Shown piece after piece: positions 1 to 5,945 of a DNA stretch of 10,338 nt. Location of the stretch: NCBI GenBank assembly GCA_001770785.1, contig MERZ01000030.1, forward strand, positions 3,984-14,321, read 5' to 3'. The notes under the pieces were generated by a model. The model had not been told where the DNA came from. It ran no database searches and worked only from the letters and a program-made list of their open reading frames with translations. The translations under genes and the position numbers were made by a program. The stretch is from Burkholderiales bacterium RIFCSPHIGHO2_12_FULL_61_11. Its GTDB lineage: Bacteria; Pseudomonadota; Gammaproteobacteria; Burkholderiales; Burkholderiaceae_C. How positions within the stretch are numbered: the first letter of the stretch is position 1; every line of letters begins with the position of its first letter.

Positions 1-383
1 TTGGCACGCTGCTGTATCCCGCGCTGCAAGCGGCTGAAAAACTCGGGGCGACGGTCGTCAACATGCGCTGGGCCAAGCCGCTGGATATTGAACTGCTGCT
101 GAAGGTGGCGGCTGCGCACGACGCACTGGTCACGCTGGAAGAGGGCGCCATCATGGGCGGCGCAGGCAGTGCGGTCAGCGAAGCGCTGCAGGCGGCCGGT
201 GTGGTCAAGCCGCTGCTGCAACTGGGCCTGAGAGACGAGTTCATCGAGCATGGCGATCCGGCCAGGTTGCTGGCGCTGCAGGGACTCGACGCAGCGGGAA
301 TTGAAGCGTCCATCACCGCGCGCTTCGGGGTATTGCGGCCGACCGACAAGCCTGCCAAGGTCACGCTGAAATCAGTGGCGTGA
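1..383 (+). CDS. dxs: 1-deoxy-D-xylulose-5-phosphate synthase, C-terminal fragment
   Basis: The gene enters from the left edge; the first complete codon is at position 3, and it ends with TGA at 381-383. Dxs is a cytoplasmic thiamine-diphosphate enzyme that condenses pyruvate with glyceraldehyde 3-phosphate, the first step of the MEP isoprenoid pathway. About 126 residues are visible, all from the transketolase C-terminal domain. Recognisable stretches are the RWAKPLD segment, then [21 protein letters not shown], matching the E. coli [18 protein letters not shown] region, and near the end [12 protein letters not shown], matching the conserved end of Dxs. The ThDP-binding and catalytic domains lie outside the window. 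The C-terminus runs about 15 residues past the E. coli end, which is usual in betaproteobacteria. No terminator is seen after the stop. The family call is firm; the gene looks intact as far as it is visible. Confidence 0.95.
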   Translation, partial: GTLLYPALQAAEKLGATVVNMRWAKPLDIELLLKVAAAHDALVTLEEGAIMGGAGSAVSEALQAAGVVKPLLQLGLRDEFIEHGDPARLLALQGLDAAGIEASITARFGVLRPTDKPAKVTLKSVA

Positions 384-509
384 GCTGATCCAGTCCGCCA
401 CGGGCCGGGAAAGCATTGGCTCGCTGGCGCTACTGTCAGGCGACGGGTGGTCAGCTTGCAGAAAAAGGCTGGCAGAATGGCTATGCTCCGCCCATCGTCA
501 AGAGTCATT

Positions 510-532
510 GCCTTCATTGTCGCAACGAAGGC
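510..532. promoter_or_regulatory. Imperfect dyad upstream of dctP1 (possible operator)
   Basis: The arms GCCTTC (510-515) and GAAGGC (527-532) are perfect reverse complements. Inside them, TTG (517-519) and CAA (523-525) continue the symmetry around a TCG centre, with one mismatched pair at 516/526. It lies 66 bases upstream of the dctP1 start, in the 215-base gap after dxs. No T run follows, so it is not a typical dxs terminator; an operator or leader hairpin is more likely. I see no convincing -35/-10 pair in this gap. Function is inference. Confidence 0.3.
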
Positions 533-583
533 TTGAACGACGATCCGCAGATCAATGCAGAGATAAAAATTTCGATAACTTTT

Positions 584-590
584 CAGGAGA
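584..590 (+). promoter_or_regulatory. Ribosome binding site that fixes the dctP1 start
   Basis: CAGGAGA ends 8 bases before ATG 599. It supports this start over an in-frame start at 416, which would add 61 residues that do not look like a signal peptide. The paralogue at 2029 begins with the same MDRRSLIKNAGIAG sequence, confirming the choice. Confidence 0.85.
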
Positions 591-598
591 ATGTATTC

Positions 599-1678
599 AT
601 GGATCGTCGATCACTAATAAAAAACGCTGGCATCGCCGGGGTACTCGCTGCTGGCATCGCGCCCGCTGTGCATGCGCAGGCCGCTATTCGCTGGCGCCTG
701 GCATCGAGCTTTCCCAAGTCGCTGGATACCCTCATCGGAGGTGCCGAAACCTTTGCCAGGAAGGTCAGCGACATGAGCGGCGGGAAGTTCGTGATTTCCA
801 TTCATGCGGCAGGTGAACTGATGCCAGCGTTCGGCGTGGTCGATGGCGTGCAGAACGGCACGGTCGAGGTCGCTCAAACCGCGCCTTACTACTTTTTCGG
901 CAAGGACGAAACCTTTGCACTGGGCTGCGCCATCCCGTTCGGCCTGAACAGCCGCCAGATGACGGCCTGGATGTACGCCGGCAATGGCCTCAAACTGATG
1001 CGTGAGTTCTACGCCAAGTACAACATCGTGAGCTTCCCGGGCGGCAATACCGGGGCGCAAATGGGCGGCTGGTACCGCAAGCAGATCAAGAGCGTGGCCG
1101 ACTTGAAGGGCCTGAAATTCCGCGTCGGCGGTTTTGCCGGCAAGGTGCTTGAGCGCATGGGCGTCGTGCCGCAGAACATTCCGGGTGGCGAGATTTACCA
1201 GGCGCTTGAAAAAGGCACGCTGGATGCCGTGGAGTTCGTGGGTCCCTACGACGACCAGAAACTTGGGTTCAACAAGGTCGCACCTTACTACTACTACCCC
1301 GCCTGGTGGGAAGGCGGCGCGCAACTGGACCTCATGGTCAACGCCAAGGCCTACGAGGGACTGTCGGCCGAGAACAAGGCCATCGTCGAGGCCGCCGCTG
1401 CTTACGCGCACGTTGAAGTGCAGGCCAAGTACGATGCCAAGAACCCCACCGCCCTCAAGCAACTGGTCGGTAGCGGGACCAAGGTTTTGCCTTTTCCCAA
1501 GGATGTGATGGACCGGGCGTTCAAGGAATCGATGGCGCTGTATGCCGAGATCAGTGCCCGGAACCCCAACTGGAAAAAAGTTTACGACGACTACTCGGCG
1601 TTCCGCAAGGACCAGAACCTGTGGTTCCGCTTCACCGAAGCCCGCTTCGACGGCTTCATGCAAGCCCAAAAACTTTAA
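599..1678 (+). CDS. dctP: TRAP transporter substrate-binding protein, TakP/DctP family (copy 1)
   Basis: A 359-residue periplasmic binding protein of a tripartite ATP-independent transporter, which hands an organic acid to the DctQM permease in a Na+-driven process. Residues 1-26 form a signal peptide: the DRRSLIK motif fits the twin-arginine pattern, a short hydrophobic stretch follows, and AVHA gives a cleavage site after A26. The mature part shows DctP-fold landmarks: GELMPAFGVVDGVQ (72-85), a QMGGWYRK motif (154-161), the conserved ligand arginine R175, and VGPYDDQKLGF (214-224). It closely resembles Rhodobacter TakP, which binds Na+-pyruvate and other 2-oxoacids; with a two-residue offset, Q154, R175, E212 and F213 align with TakP ligand-site positions as I remember them. 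The odd point is F213, where copy 2, like TakP, has Trp. It is not in an operon with its permease, which lies convergently beyond copy 2. Family sure; ligand is inference. Confidence 0.93.
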   Translation: MDRRSLIKNAGIAGVLAAGIAPAVHAQAAIRWRLASSFPKSLDTLIGGAETFARKVSDMSGGKFVISIHAAGELMPAFGVVDGVQNGTVEVAQTAPYYFFGKDETFALGCAIPFGLNSRQMTAWMYAGNGLKLMREFYAKYNIVSFPGGNTGAQMGGWYRKQIKSVADLKGLKFRVGGFAGKVLERMGVVPQNIPGGEIYQALEKGTLDAVEFVGPYDDQKLGFNKVAPYYYYPAWWEGGAQLDLMVNAKAYEGLSAENKAIVEAAAAYAHVEVQAKYDAKNPTALKQLVGSGTKVLPFPKDVMDRAFKESMALYAEISARNPNWKKVYDDYSAFRKDQNLWFRFTEARFDGFMQAQKL

Positions 1679-1699
1679 GCCTCCAGTCGCTTCGCTCCC

Positions 1700-1732
1700 G
1701 TAAAAAAGCCCCGCCATGCGGGGCTTTTTTAC
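1700..1732. terminator. Intrinsic terminator after dctP copy 1
   Basis: A perfect 15-bp stem (1700-1714 with 1718-1732) with a three-base loop CAT; the stem contains GCCCCGC/GCGGGGC flanked by A6 and T6. It starts 21 bases after the stop. The A and T runs make it able to act in both directions, though only the upstream + strand gene is near. The same stem recurs after copy 2. Confidence 0.93.
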
Positions 1733-1905
1733 GGACTCACCGCTGACCTGCAGATTCACGGCGGCGAGTGTCGAGCCTTCCATCAGTGCCTGCTTTAATG
1801 AACAAGACAGCCCTCGGCATTCCGGGTTGCGTGAGGTGTGCCGGCGGCAGCTTTACTGACAATAGGCTGAACGCCAACAGTTTCGGCTGCCAATGCATGG
1901 CGGTC

Positions 1906-1920
1906 AAGGGAAAACCCCTT
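1906..1920. promoter_or_regulatory. Small inverted repeat AAGGG-N5-CCCTT upstream of dctP2
   Basis: Arms at 1906-1910 and 1916-1920 with centre AAAAC, about 110 bases upstream of the dctP2 start. It is short and could be chance; a regulator site is possible. The rest of 1733-2028 holds no gene that I can support. Confidence 0.2.
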
Positions 1921-1956
1921 AAAAGTTAACCCCGGGAGTACCTAGAATCATGCTTG

Positions 1957-1989
1957 ATCTGAAACGTCACAAGTTGTCTCAAATCAGAT
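1957..1989. promoter_or_regulatory. Nested dyad upstream of dctP2 (candidate operator)
   Basis: Two inverted repeats share the same centre at 1973: an outer pair ATCTGA (1957-1962) / TCAGAT (1984-1989), and an inner palindrome ACAAgTTGT (1969-1977). The left half reads ATCTGAAAC, close to the ATCTGGAAC half-sites in front of dctQ. Its position 40 bases upstream of the start suits an operator at or next to a promoter. Regulator unknown; function is inference. Confidence 0.35.
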
Positions 1990-2003
1990 TTTCAGCTTAT
2001 TTT
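1974..2003 (+). promoter_or_regulatory. Weak candidate promoter for dctP2
   Basis: TTGTCT (1974-1979) and TATTTT (1998-2003) are separated by 18 bases; each matches the sigma-70 hexamers at four of six positions. It overlaps the dyad at 1957-1989, which would fit repression. The gene needs its own promoter because a strong terminator separates it from copy 1, but this particular pair is a guess. Confidence 0.25.
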
Positions 2004-2028
2004 TTGACCCCTTAAAGGAGCTAATTAC

Positions 2029-3108
2029 ATGGACCGTCGTTCACTCATCAAAAATGCCGGCATCGCCGGAGTGTTGGCGGCTGGCGTGGCACCGGCCGTG
2101 CATGCGCAGGCTGCCATTCGCTGGCGCATGGCCTCCAGCTTTCCGAAGTCGCTTGACACCATTTTTGGCGCGGCGGACAGCTTCGCCAAGAAAGTCGGCG
2201 AAATGTCCGGCGGCAAGTTTTCCATCACGGTGCACGCTGCTGGCGAACTGATGCCCGCGTTCGGTGTGGTCGATGGGGTACAGAGCGCCGCGGTTGAGAT
2301 GTGCCACACGGCGCCCTACTACTTTTTTGGGAAGGACGAAACCTTTGCCTTGGGTTGTGCCATTCCCTTCGGCCTGAACAGCCGCCAGATGACGGCCTGG
2401 ATGTACGAAGGCAATGGTCTGAAGCTGATGCGCGAGTTTTACGCCAAGTACAACATCGTGAACTTCCCTGCCGGCAACACCGGCGCGCAAATGGGCGGCT
2501 GGTACCGCAAGCAGATCAAGAGCGTGGCCGACATGAAGGGCCTGAAGATGCGCATTGGCGGCTTCGGCGGCAAGGTGCTTGAGCGCATGGGCTCGGTGCC
2601 CCAGAACATTCCGGGCGGCGAGATTTACCAGTCGCTCGAAAAAGGCACGATTGACGCGGTCGAGTGGGTCGGTCCTTACGACGATCAGAAGCTGGGCTTC
2701 AACAAGGTTGCACCGTTTTACTACTACCCCGGCTGGTGGGAAGGCGGCCCGCAGCTCGATTTCTTTATCAACGACAAGGCGTATGCAGGTCTGTCGGCCG
2801 AGAACAAGGCCATGATCGAGGTCGCCGCTTCTCACGCGCACGTTGAAATGCAGGCCAAGTACGACGCCAAGAACCCCAATGCCCTCAAGCAACTGGTGGG
2901 TAGCGGGACCAAGGTTCTGCCGTTCCCGAATGACGTGCTGAATCTCGCGTTCAAGGAATCGATGGCGCTGTATTCGGACATCAGTGCCAAGAACCCCAAC
3001 TGGAAAAAAGTGTACGACGACTACTCAGCCTTCCGCAAGGACCAGAACCTGTGGTTCCGCTTCACCGAAGCGCGCTTCGACAGCTTCATGCAAGCGCAGA
3101 AACTGTAA
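2029..3108 (+). CDS. dctP: TRAP transporter substrate-binding protein, TakP/DctP family (copy 2)
   Basis: A second 359-residue periplasmic binding protein, gap-free against copy 1; by hand I count about 53 differences (about 85% identity). AAAGGAG at 2014-2020 lies 8 bases before the ATG. The Tat-like signal peptide is almost the same (DRRSLIK, cleavage after A26). Ligand-site landmarks are Q154, R175, E212 and W213; the EWVGPYDD motif is as I remember it from Rhodobacter TakP, a Na+-dependent 2-oxoacid binder, so this copy looks like the ancestral-type receptor. Differences from copy 1 cluster at residues 86-93 and 245-249 as well as at 213, and are scarce in the last 40 residues. It faces dctQM convergently across a two-way terminator. 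It probably supplies the same permease as copy 1. Family sure; 2-oxoacid ligand likely but unproven. Confidence 0.94.
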   Translation: MDRRSLIKNAGIAGVLAAGVAPAVHAQAAIRWRMASSFPKSLDTIFGAADSFAKKVGEMSGGKFSITVHAAGELMPAFGVVDGVQSAAVEMCHTAPYYFFGKDETFALGCAIPFGLNSRQMTAWMYEGNGLKLMREFYAKYNIVNFPAGNTGAQMGGWYRKQIKSVADMKGLKMRIGGFGGKVLERMGSVPQNIPGGEIYQSLEKGTIDAVEWVGPYDDQKLGFNKVAPFYYYPGWWEGGPQLDFFINDKAYAGLSAENKAMIEVAASHAHVEMQAKYDAKNPNALKQLVGSGTKVLPFPNDVLNLAFKESMALYSDISAKNPNWKKVYDDYSAFRKDQNLWFRFTEARFDSFMQAQKL

Positions 3109-3129
3109 GCCCCGGGTAGCTTCTCCTCT

Positions 3130-3162
3130 GTAAAAAAGCCCCGCATGGCGGGGCTTTTTTAC
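3130..3162. terminator. Bidirectional intrinsic terminator between dctP2 and dctM
   Basis: A perfect 15-bp stem (3130-3144 with 3148-3162), identical to the one after copy 1 but with loop ATG instead of CAT. It begins 21 bases after the dctP2 stop and 48 bases beyond the dctM stop on the other strand. A6/T6 tracts on both sides mean it can stop transcription from both convergent units. Confidence 0.93.
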
Positions 3163-3209
3163 GGGAGCCGCTGCGAACCTGCGGGGAACGCAGCGGCATT
3201 TTCAGAAAG

Positions 3210-4976
3210 CTATTTCTTCTGGTTTTTTTCCATCGACTCCTGCATGGCTTTCATGGGGTCATCGCTGGCTTCACCCGCAGGGGCTGGACTCCCGGCCTCC
3301 TCCAATGCCGCTTCTGCCTTGTTTGCCGCCTTGAAGTCTGCTTCCATCTGCATCTGAACCGCTTTGAGGTCGATCTTCTCCGTCACGTCCAGTCCGCTCG
3401 AAACGATGCCCGGGAAGAAGATGATCAGGCCCACCATCACGACCTGGATCAACACAAAAGGTATGGCACCCCAGTAGATTTGCATGGTGGTGACCGGCTG
3501 TATCGTCTTGCCGGTGATGCGGTCGGTGTATTCCTTTATCGGGGCCACGCTGCGCAGGTAGAACAGGGCAAAGCCAAACGGCGGGTGCATGAACGAGGTC
3601 TGCATGTTCACGGCCAGCAGCACGCCAAACCAGATCAGGTCAATCCCCAGCTTGTCGGCCACGGGCGCCAGCAGCGGCACCACAATGAAGGACAGCTCGA
3701 AGAAGTCAAGGAAGAACGCCAGAAAGAAGATCAGCAGGTTGACGACGATCAGGAAGCCGACCTGGCCGCCGGGCAGTCCGCTGAGCAGATGCTCGACCCA
3801 TTTCTGGCCATCGACGCCCTGGAACACCAGGCTGAAGATGGTTGAGCCGATCAGGATGAACACCACAAAGCATGCCAGCTTGGTGGTGCTGTTCAGCGCC
3901 TGCTTGAGCAGCTTGAAGTTCAGCCGCCCGCGCGCCGTGGCCAGGATGATGGCGCCCATGGCGCCCATGGCGCCGCCCTCGGTCGGGGTGGCGATGCCCA
4001 GGAAGATGGTGCCGAGCACCAGAAAGATCAGCAGCAGTGGCGGAATCAGCACGAAAGTCACGCGCTCGGCCATGCGCGACAGCAGGCCCAGACGGGTGAA
4101 CTTGTTGAAAAGCGCAATGACGAGGGCCAGTATGACACCGGCGGCCATCGATACGACGATGGTTTCGTCCTTGGCCACACTCATCACCGTTTCGCCCTTG
4201 AACCAGCTGGCAACGGCGGCGTAATGCTCACCAAAGTAGATGGCAATGCCCGTGCAGAGAACGGTCAGCAGCAGCAGCGACAGCAGGCCGCTCTTGCCAC
4301 TGTCTTCGCGGATGGTGCGCGCCTCGAGCGGCATGGCGGGAACCCATTTCGGGCGGAAGATCGCCAGCAAGATGACGTAGCCCGCATACATGCCCATGAG
4401 CGCGAAGCCGGGAATGAAGGCGCCCTTGTACATGTCGCCTACGCTGCGGCCCAGTTGGTCGGCCAGAATGATCAGCACCAGCGACGGCGGGATGATTTGC
4501 GCCAGCGTGCCTGAAGCCGCAATGGCACCGGCAGCCACGCGGCGGTCATAGCCATAGCGGAGCATGATTGGCAGTGAAATCAGGCCCATGGAGATGACTG
4601 AAGCCGCCACCACGCCGGTGGTGGCTGCCAGCAGGGCGCCGACGAAAACGGCCGCCAGCGCCAGGCCGCCACGCACCGGGCCAAACAGCTGGCCGATGGT
4701 CTCCAGCAGGTCTTCGGCCATGCCACTACGTTCAAGGATCAAGCCCATCAAGGTGAAAAAGGGGACGGCCAGCAGCGTGTCGTTTTGCATGATCCCATAC
4801 AGGCGCAACGGCAGCGCTTGCAGCAGTGCTTCTGGCAGCATGCCCAGTTCAATGCCAATGAAACCGAAAAACAGTCCGCAGGCACCGAGGCTGAAGGCCA
4901 CGGGAAAACCCATCAGCAGAAAAATGATCAGCCCCGCGAACATGATCGGGGCCATATTTTGCGTAATAAATTCCAT
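3210..4976 (-). CDS. dctM: TRAP transporter large permease subunit (DctM family), long form
   Basis: A 588-residue inner-membrane protein, the substrate-translocating subunit of a TRAP transporter. Hydrophobic segments run from about residue 9 to 522. Family landmarks are NDTLLAVPFFTLMG (65-78), SGTLAQIIPPSLVLII (155-170), ATPTEGGAMGAMGA (329-342) and MHPPFGFALFYL (463-474). Usual DctM proteins are about 430 residues; this one carries extra hydrophobic segments in the middle (about 230-290) and a charged C-terminal tail (530-588) rich in Ala, Glu, Lys and Met, which should be cytoplasmic and partly helical. Long forms of this kind are, as I recall, common with TakP-type receptors. It starts 13 bases after the dctQ stop with only a weak GGGAC ribosome site, so translation is probably coupled to dctQ. 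The receptors lie convergently downstream. A nine-base tandem repeat around 3952-3975 encodes the GAM repeats. Confidence 0.93.
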   Translation of the reverse strand: MEFITQNMAPIMFAGLIIFLLMGFPVAFSLGACGLFFGFIGIELGMLPEALLQALPLRLYGIMQNDTLLAVPFFTLMGLILERSGMAEDLLETIGQLFGPVRGGLALAAVFVGALLAATTGVVAASVISMGLISLPIMLRYGYDRRVAAGAIAASGTLAQIIPPSLVLIILADQLGRSVGDMYKGAFIPGFALMGMYAGYVILLAIFRPKWVPAMPLEARTIREDSGKSGLLSLLLLTVLCTGIAIYFGEHYAAVASWFKGETVMSVAKDETIVVSMAAGVILALVIALFNKFTRLGLLSRMAERVTFVLIPPLLLIFLVLGTIFLGIATPTEGGAMGAMGAIILATARGRLNFKLLKQALNSTTKLACFVVFILIGSTIFSLVFQGVDGQKWVEHLLSGLPGGQVGFLIVVNLLIFFLAFFLDFFELSFIVVPLLAPVADKLGIDLIWFGVLLAVNMQTSFMHPPFGFALFYLRSVAPIKEYTDRITGKTIQPVTTMQIYWGAIPFVLIQVVMVGLIIFFPGIVSSGLDVTEKIDLKAVQMQMEADFKAANKAEAALEEAGSPAPAGEASDDPMKAMQESMEKNQKK

Positions 4977-4989
4977 GAATGCGTCCCGA

Positions 4990-5589
4990 TCAGGCGGCTT
5001 TGTTTTTGGATTCGGCGAGGCGTATCAGGTCTTCCGCCAGCTCTTCTTCGGCAGTTTTTTCAGCCTTCTTGAGCGTCGGGTCCTCAATCAGGCCCTGCAG
5101 GAAGGCGACGCGCTTGATCAGCTCGGACCAGCCCTGCAGCAGCAGCAGGAAAAAGCCCAGCGGAATCATGGCGTACACCGGCCAGCGGATCAGGCCGCCC
5201 GCGCTGCCTGAAACCTCGCCGGAGCGATAGCCTTGCAGGAAAAACGGAATACCGTAATACAGGATCGCCAAGCACATCGGCGTCAAAAAAGCAGCGAACC
5301 CAAAAATGTCAATCCAGATCTGCGCGCGCTTGGACAGGTGGCTGGTGACCACGTCAATTTTCACGTGTTCACCATTGAGCAGGGTGTAGCCGGCGGCAAT
5401 CAGGAAAGATGCGGCGAACAAATACCACTGGATTTCAAGGAACGCATTCGAGCTCATGTTGAATGCTTTGCGGACGACCGCATTGATGGCGCTGATGACC
5501 GTCGAGGCCAGGATGAGCCAGATGATGTATTTGCCAAGCTGGGCGTTCAACCAGTCCACGGCATTTGAAAATTTCAACAAGGTGCGCAA
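4990..5589 (-). CDS. dctQ: TRAP transporter small permease subunit (DctQ family)
   Basis: A 199-residue inner-membrane protein with four predicted membrane segments (about 20-40, 52-72, 92-113 and 136-156). DctQ forms the membrane complex with DctM and helps dock the binding protein. The EIQWYLFAASFLIAAGYTLL stretch (52-71) followed by the GEHVKIDV motif (73-80) is the DctQ signature. The last 40 residues are charged and probably helical in the cytoplasm. The start is TTG at 5587-5589, chosen because no ATG or GTG lies nearby in frame and GGAG sits 7 bases upstream. It is the first gene of a dctQ-dctM operon; there is no dctP in the unit. A large inverted repeat lies just upstream of the start and may control the operon. 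Confidence 0.92.
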   Translation of the reverse strand: MRTLLKFSNAVDWLNAQLGKYIIWLILASTVISAINAVVRKAFNMSSNAFLEIQWYLFAASFLIAAGYTLLNGEHVKIDVVTSHLSKRAQIWIDIFGFAAFLTPMCLAILYYGIPFFLQGYRSGEVSGSAGGLIRWPVYAMIPLGFFLLLLQGWSELIKRVAFLQGLIEDPTLKKAEKTAEEELAEDLIRLAESKNKAA

Positions 5590-5596
5590 TTTTTGT

Positions 5597-5600
5597 CTCC
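5597..5600 (-). promoter_or_regulatory. Ribosome binding site deciding the TTG start of dctQ
   Basis: On the minus strand GGAG (within CTGGAGACAAAAA) lies 7 bases before TTG at 5589. The spacing is ideal, and no other start codon in the frame has a comparable site. The rare start suggests modest expression of the permease relative to the binding proteins, which is inference. Confidence 0.8.
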
Positions 5601-5620
5601 AGGATAAGGAATTTACGCAT

Positions 5621-5660
5621 AAAAAGTCATCTGGAACACGGGGTGCGTTGTTCCAGATGA
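5621..5660 (-). terminator. 12-bp inverted repeat followed by T5, upstream of dctQ (terminator/attenuator or operator)
   Basis: The arms TCATCTGGAACA (5627-5638) and TGTTCCAGATGA (5649-5660) pair perfectly over 12 bp with a 10-base loop. Read on the minus strand, the hairpin is followed by C and five T (5625-5621), as in an intrinsic terminator. It could end transcripts coming from amrS, which stops 285 bases earlier, or act as an attenuator in the dctQM leader. Because the arms contain the ATCTGGAAC half-site, a DNA-binding dimer site is an equal possibility. The stem has only five G-C pairs, so termination would be moderate. Confidence 0.55.
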
Positions 5661-5678
5661 AAGCTTGCGTGCGGAGGG

Positions 5679-5684
5679 ATTGTA
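5679..5684 (-). promoter_or_regulatory. Candidate -10 element for dctQM
   Basis: TACAAT on the minus strand matches TATAAT at five of six positions. A -35 partner is poor: CTTGCC or TTGCCG lies only 14-15 bases upstream. If used, transcription would begin around 5673, putting the inverted repeat at the very 5' end of the leader. Low certainty. Confidence 0.25.
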
Positions 5685-5945
5685 TAAAGAACTATAAGCG
5701 GCAAGCTGGCAGCGTTTTGACGGTGTTATCCCGAATGACGGACATTTCTTTGGGCGCTGCACTGAAGGGGGTGCAAAAACAGACCTCCCGCACGGTTATT
5801 ACGACACGAGCCTGGCGCGCTGGTTTCATCACAGCAAACCGCCTTCAGTATCGCAGCAGTTCCAGTATTGGCACCCAACAAGAGCAATGGGCAGGACAAT
5901 CGAGGAACGCCTGAGCGATGAAATCGTCGCGATAGCGATGCCGCC

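Larger units (their letters stand above)
599..3162 (+). repeat. Tandem gene duplication: dctP plus terminator, two copies
   Basis: Unit 599-1732 and unit 2029-3162 match over their whole length: equal CDS lengths, the same 21-base stop-to-stem distance, and the same terminator stem. Long stretches of DNA, such as the last 60 bases of the genes, are nearly identical. The sequences upstream of the two starts show no obvious similarity beyond the ribosome binding site, so the duplication boundary, or later divergence, lies close to the start codons. No insertion sequence borders the units. Confidence 0.8.
5590..5945. other. Intergenic region between amrS and dctQ, no gene seen
   Basis: A 356-base gap. 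It holds the dctQ ribosome binding site, the 12-bp inverted repeat and a candidate -10 box near its left end. From about 5710 to 5945 I see nothing I can support. An open frame on the + strand (5456-5914) runs antisense into dctQ and has no family resemblance, so it was not called. Confidence 0.6.

Noticed and set aside
416..598. 61-codon N-terminal extension of dctP copy 1
   Set aside because: The ribosome site at 584-590, the Tat-type signal peptide from 599 and the paralogue's identical start all favour ATG 599.
614..1783. Long minus-strand open frame (389 codons) opposite dctP copy 1
   Set aside because: It is the antisense shadow of a clear TRAP receptor in G/C-rich codons; no family resemblance and a matching shadow lies opposite copy 2.
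2041..2892. Minus-strand open frame opposite dctP copy 2
   Set aside because: Antisense shadow with the same origin as the one opposite copy 1; apparent conservation reflects the duplication.
3952..3975. Short nine-base tandem repeat in dctM
   Set aside because: It encodes the GAM repeats of the conserved PTEGGAMGAMGA region and is explained by protein sequence.
5456..5914. Plus-strand open frame in the amrS-dctQ gap
   Set aside because: It starts inside dctQ antisense, has no recognisable domain, and no convincing ribosome site.
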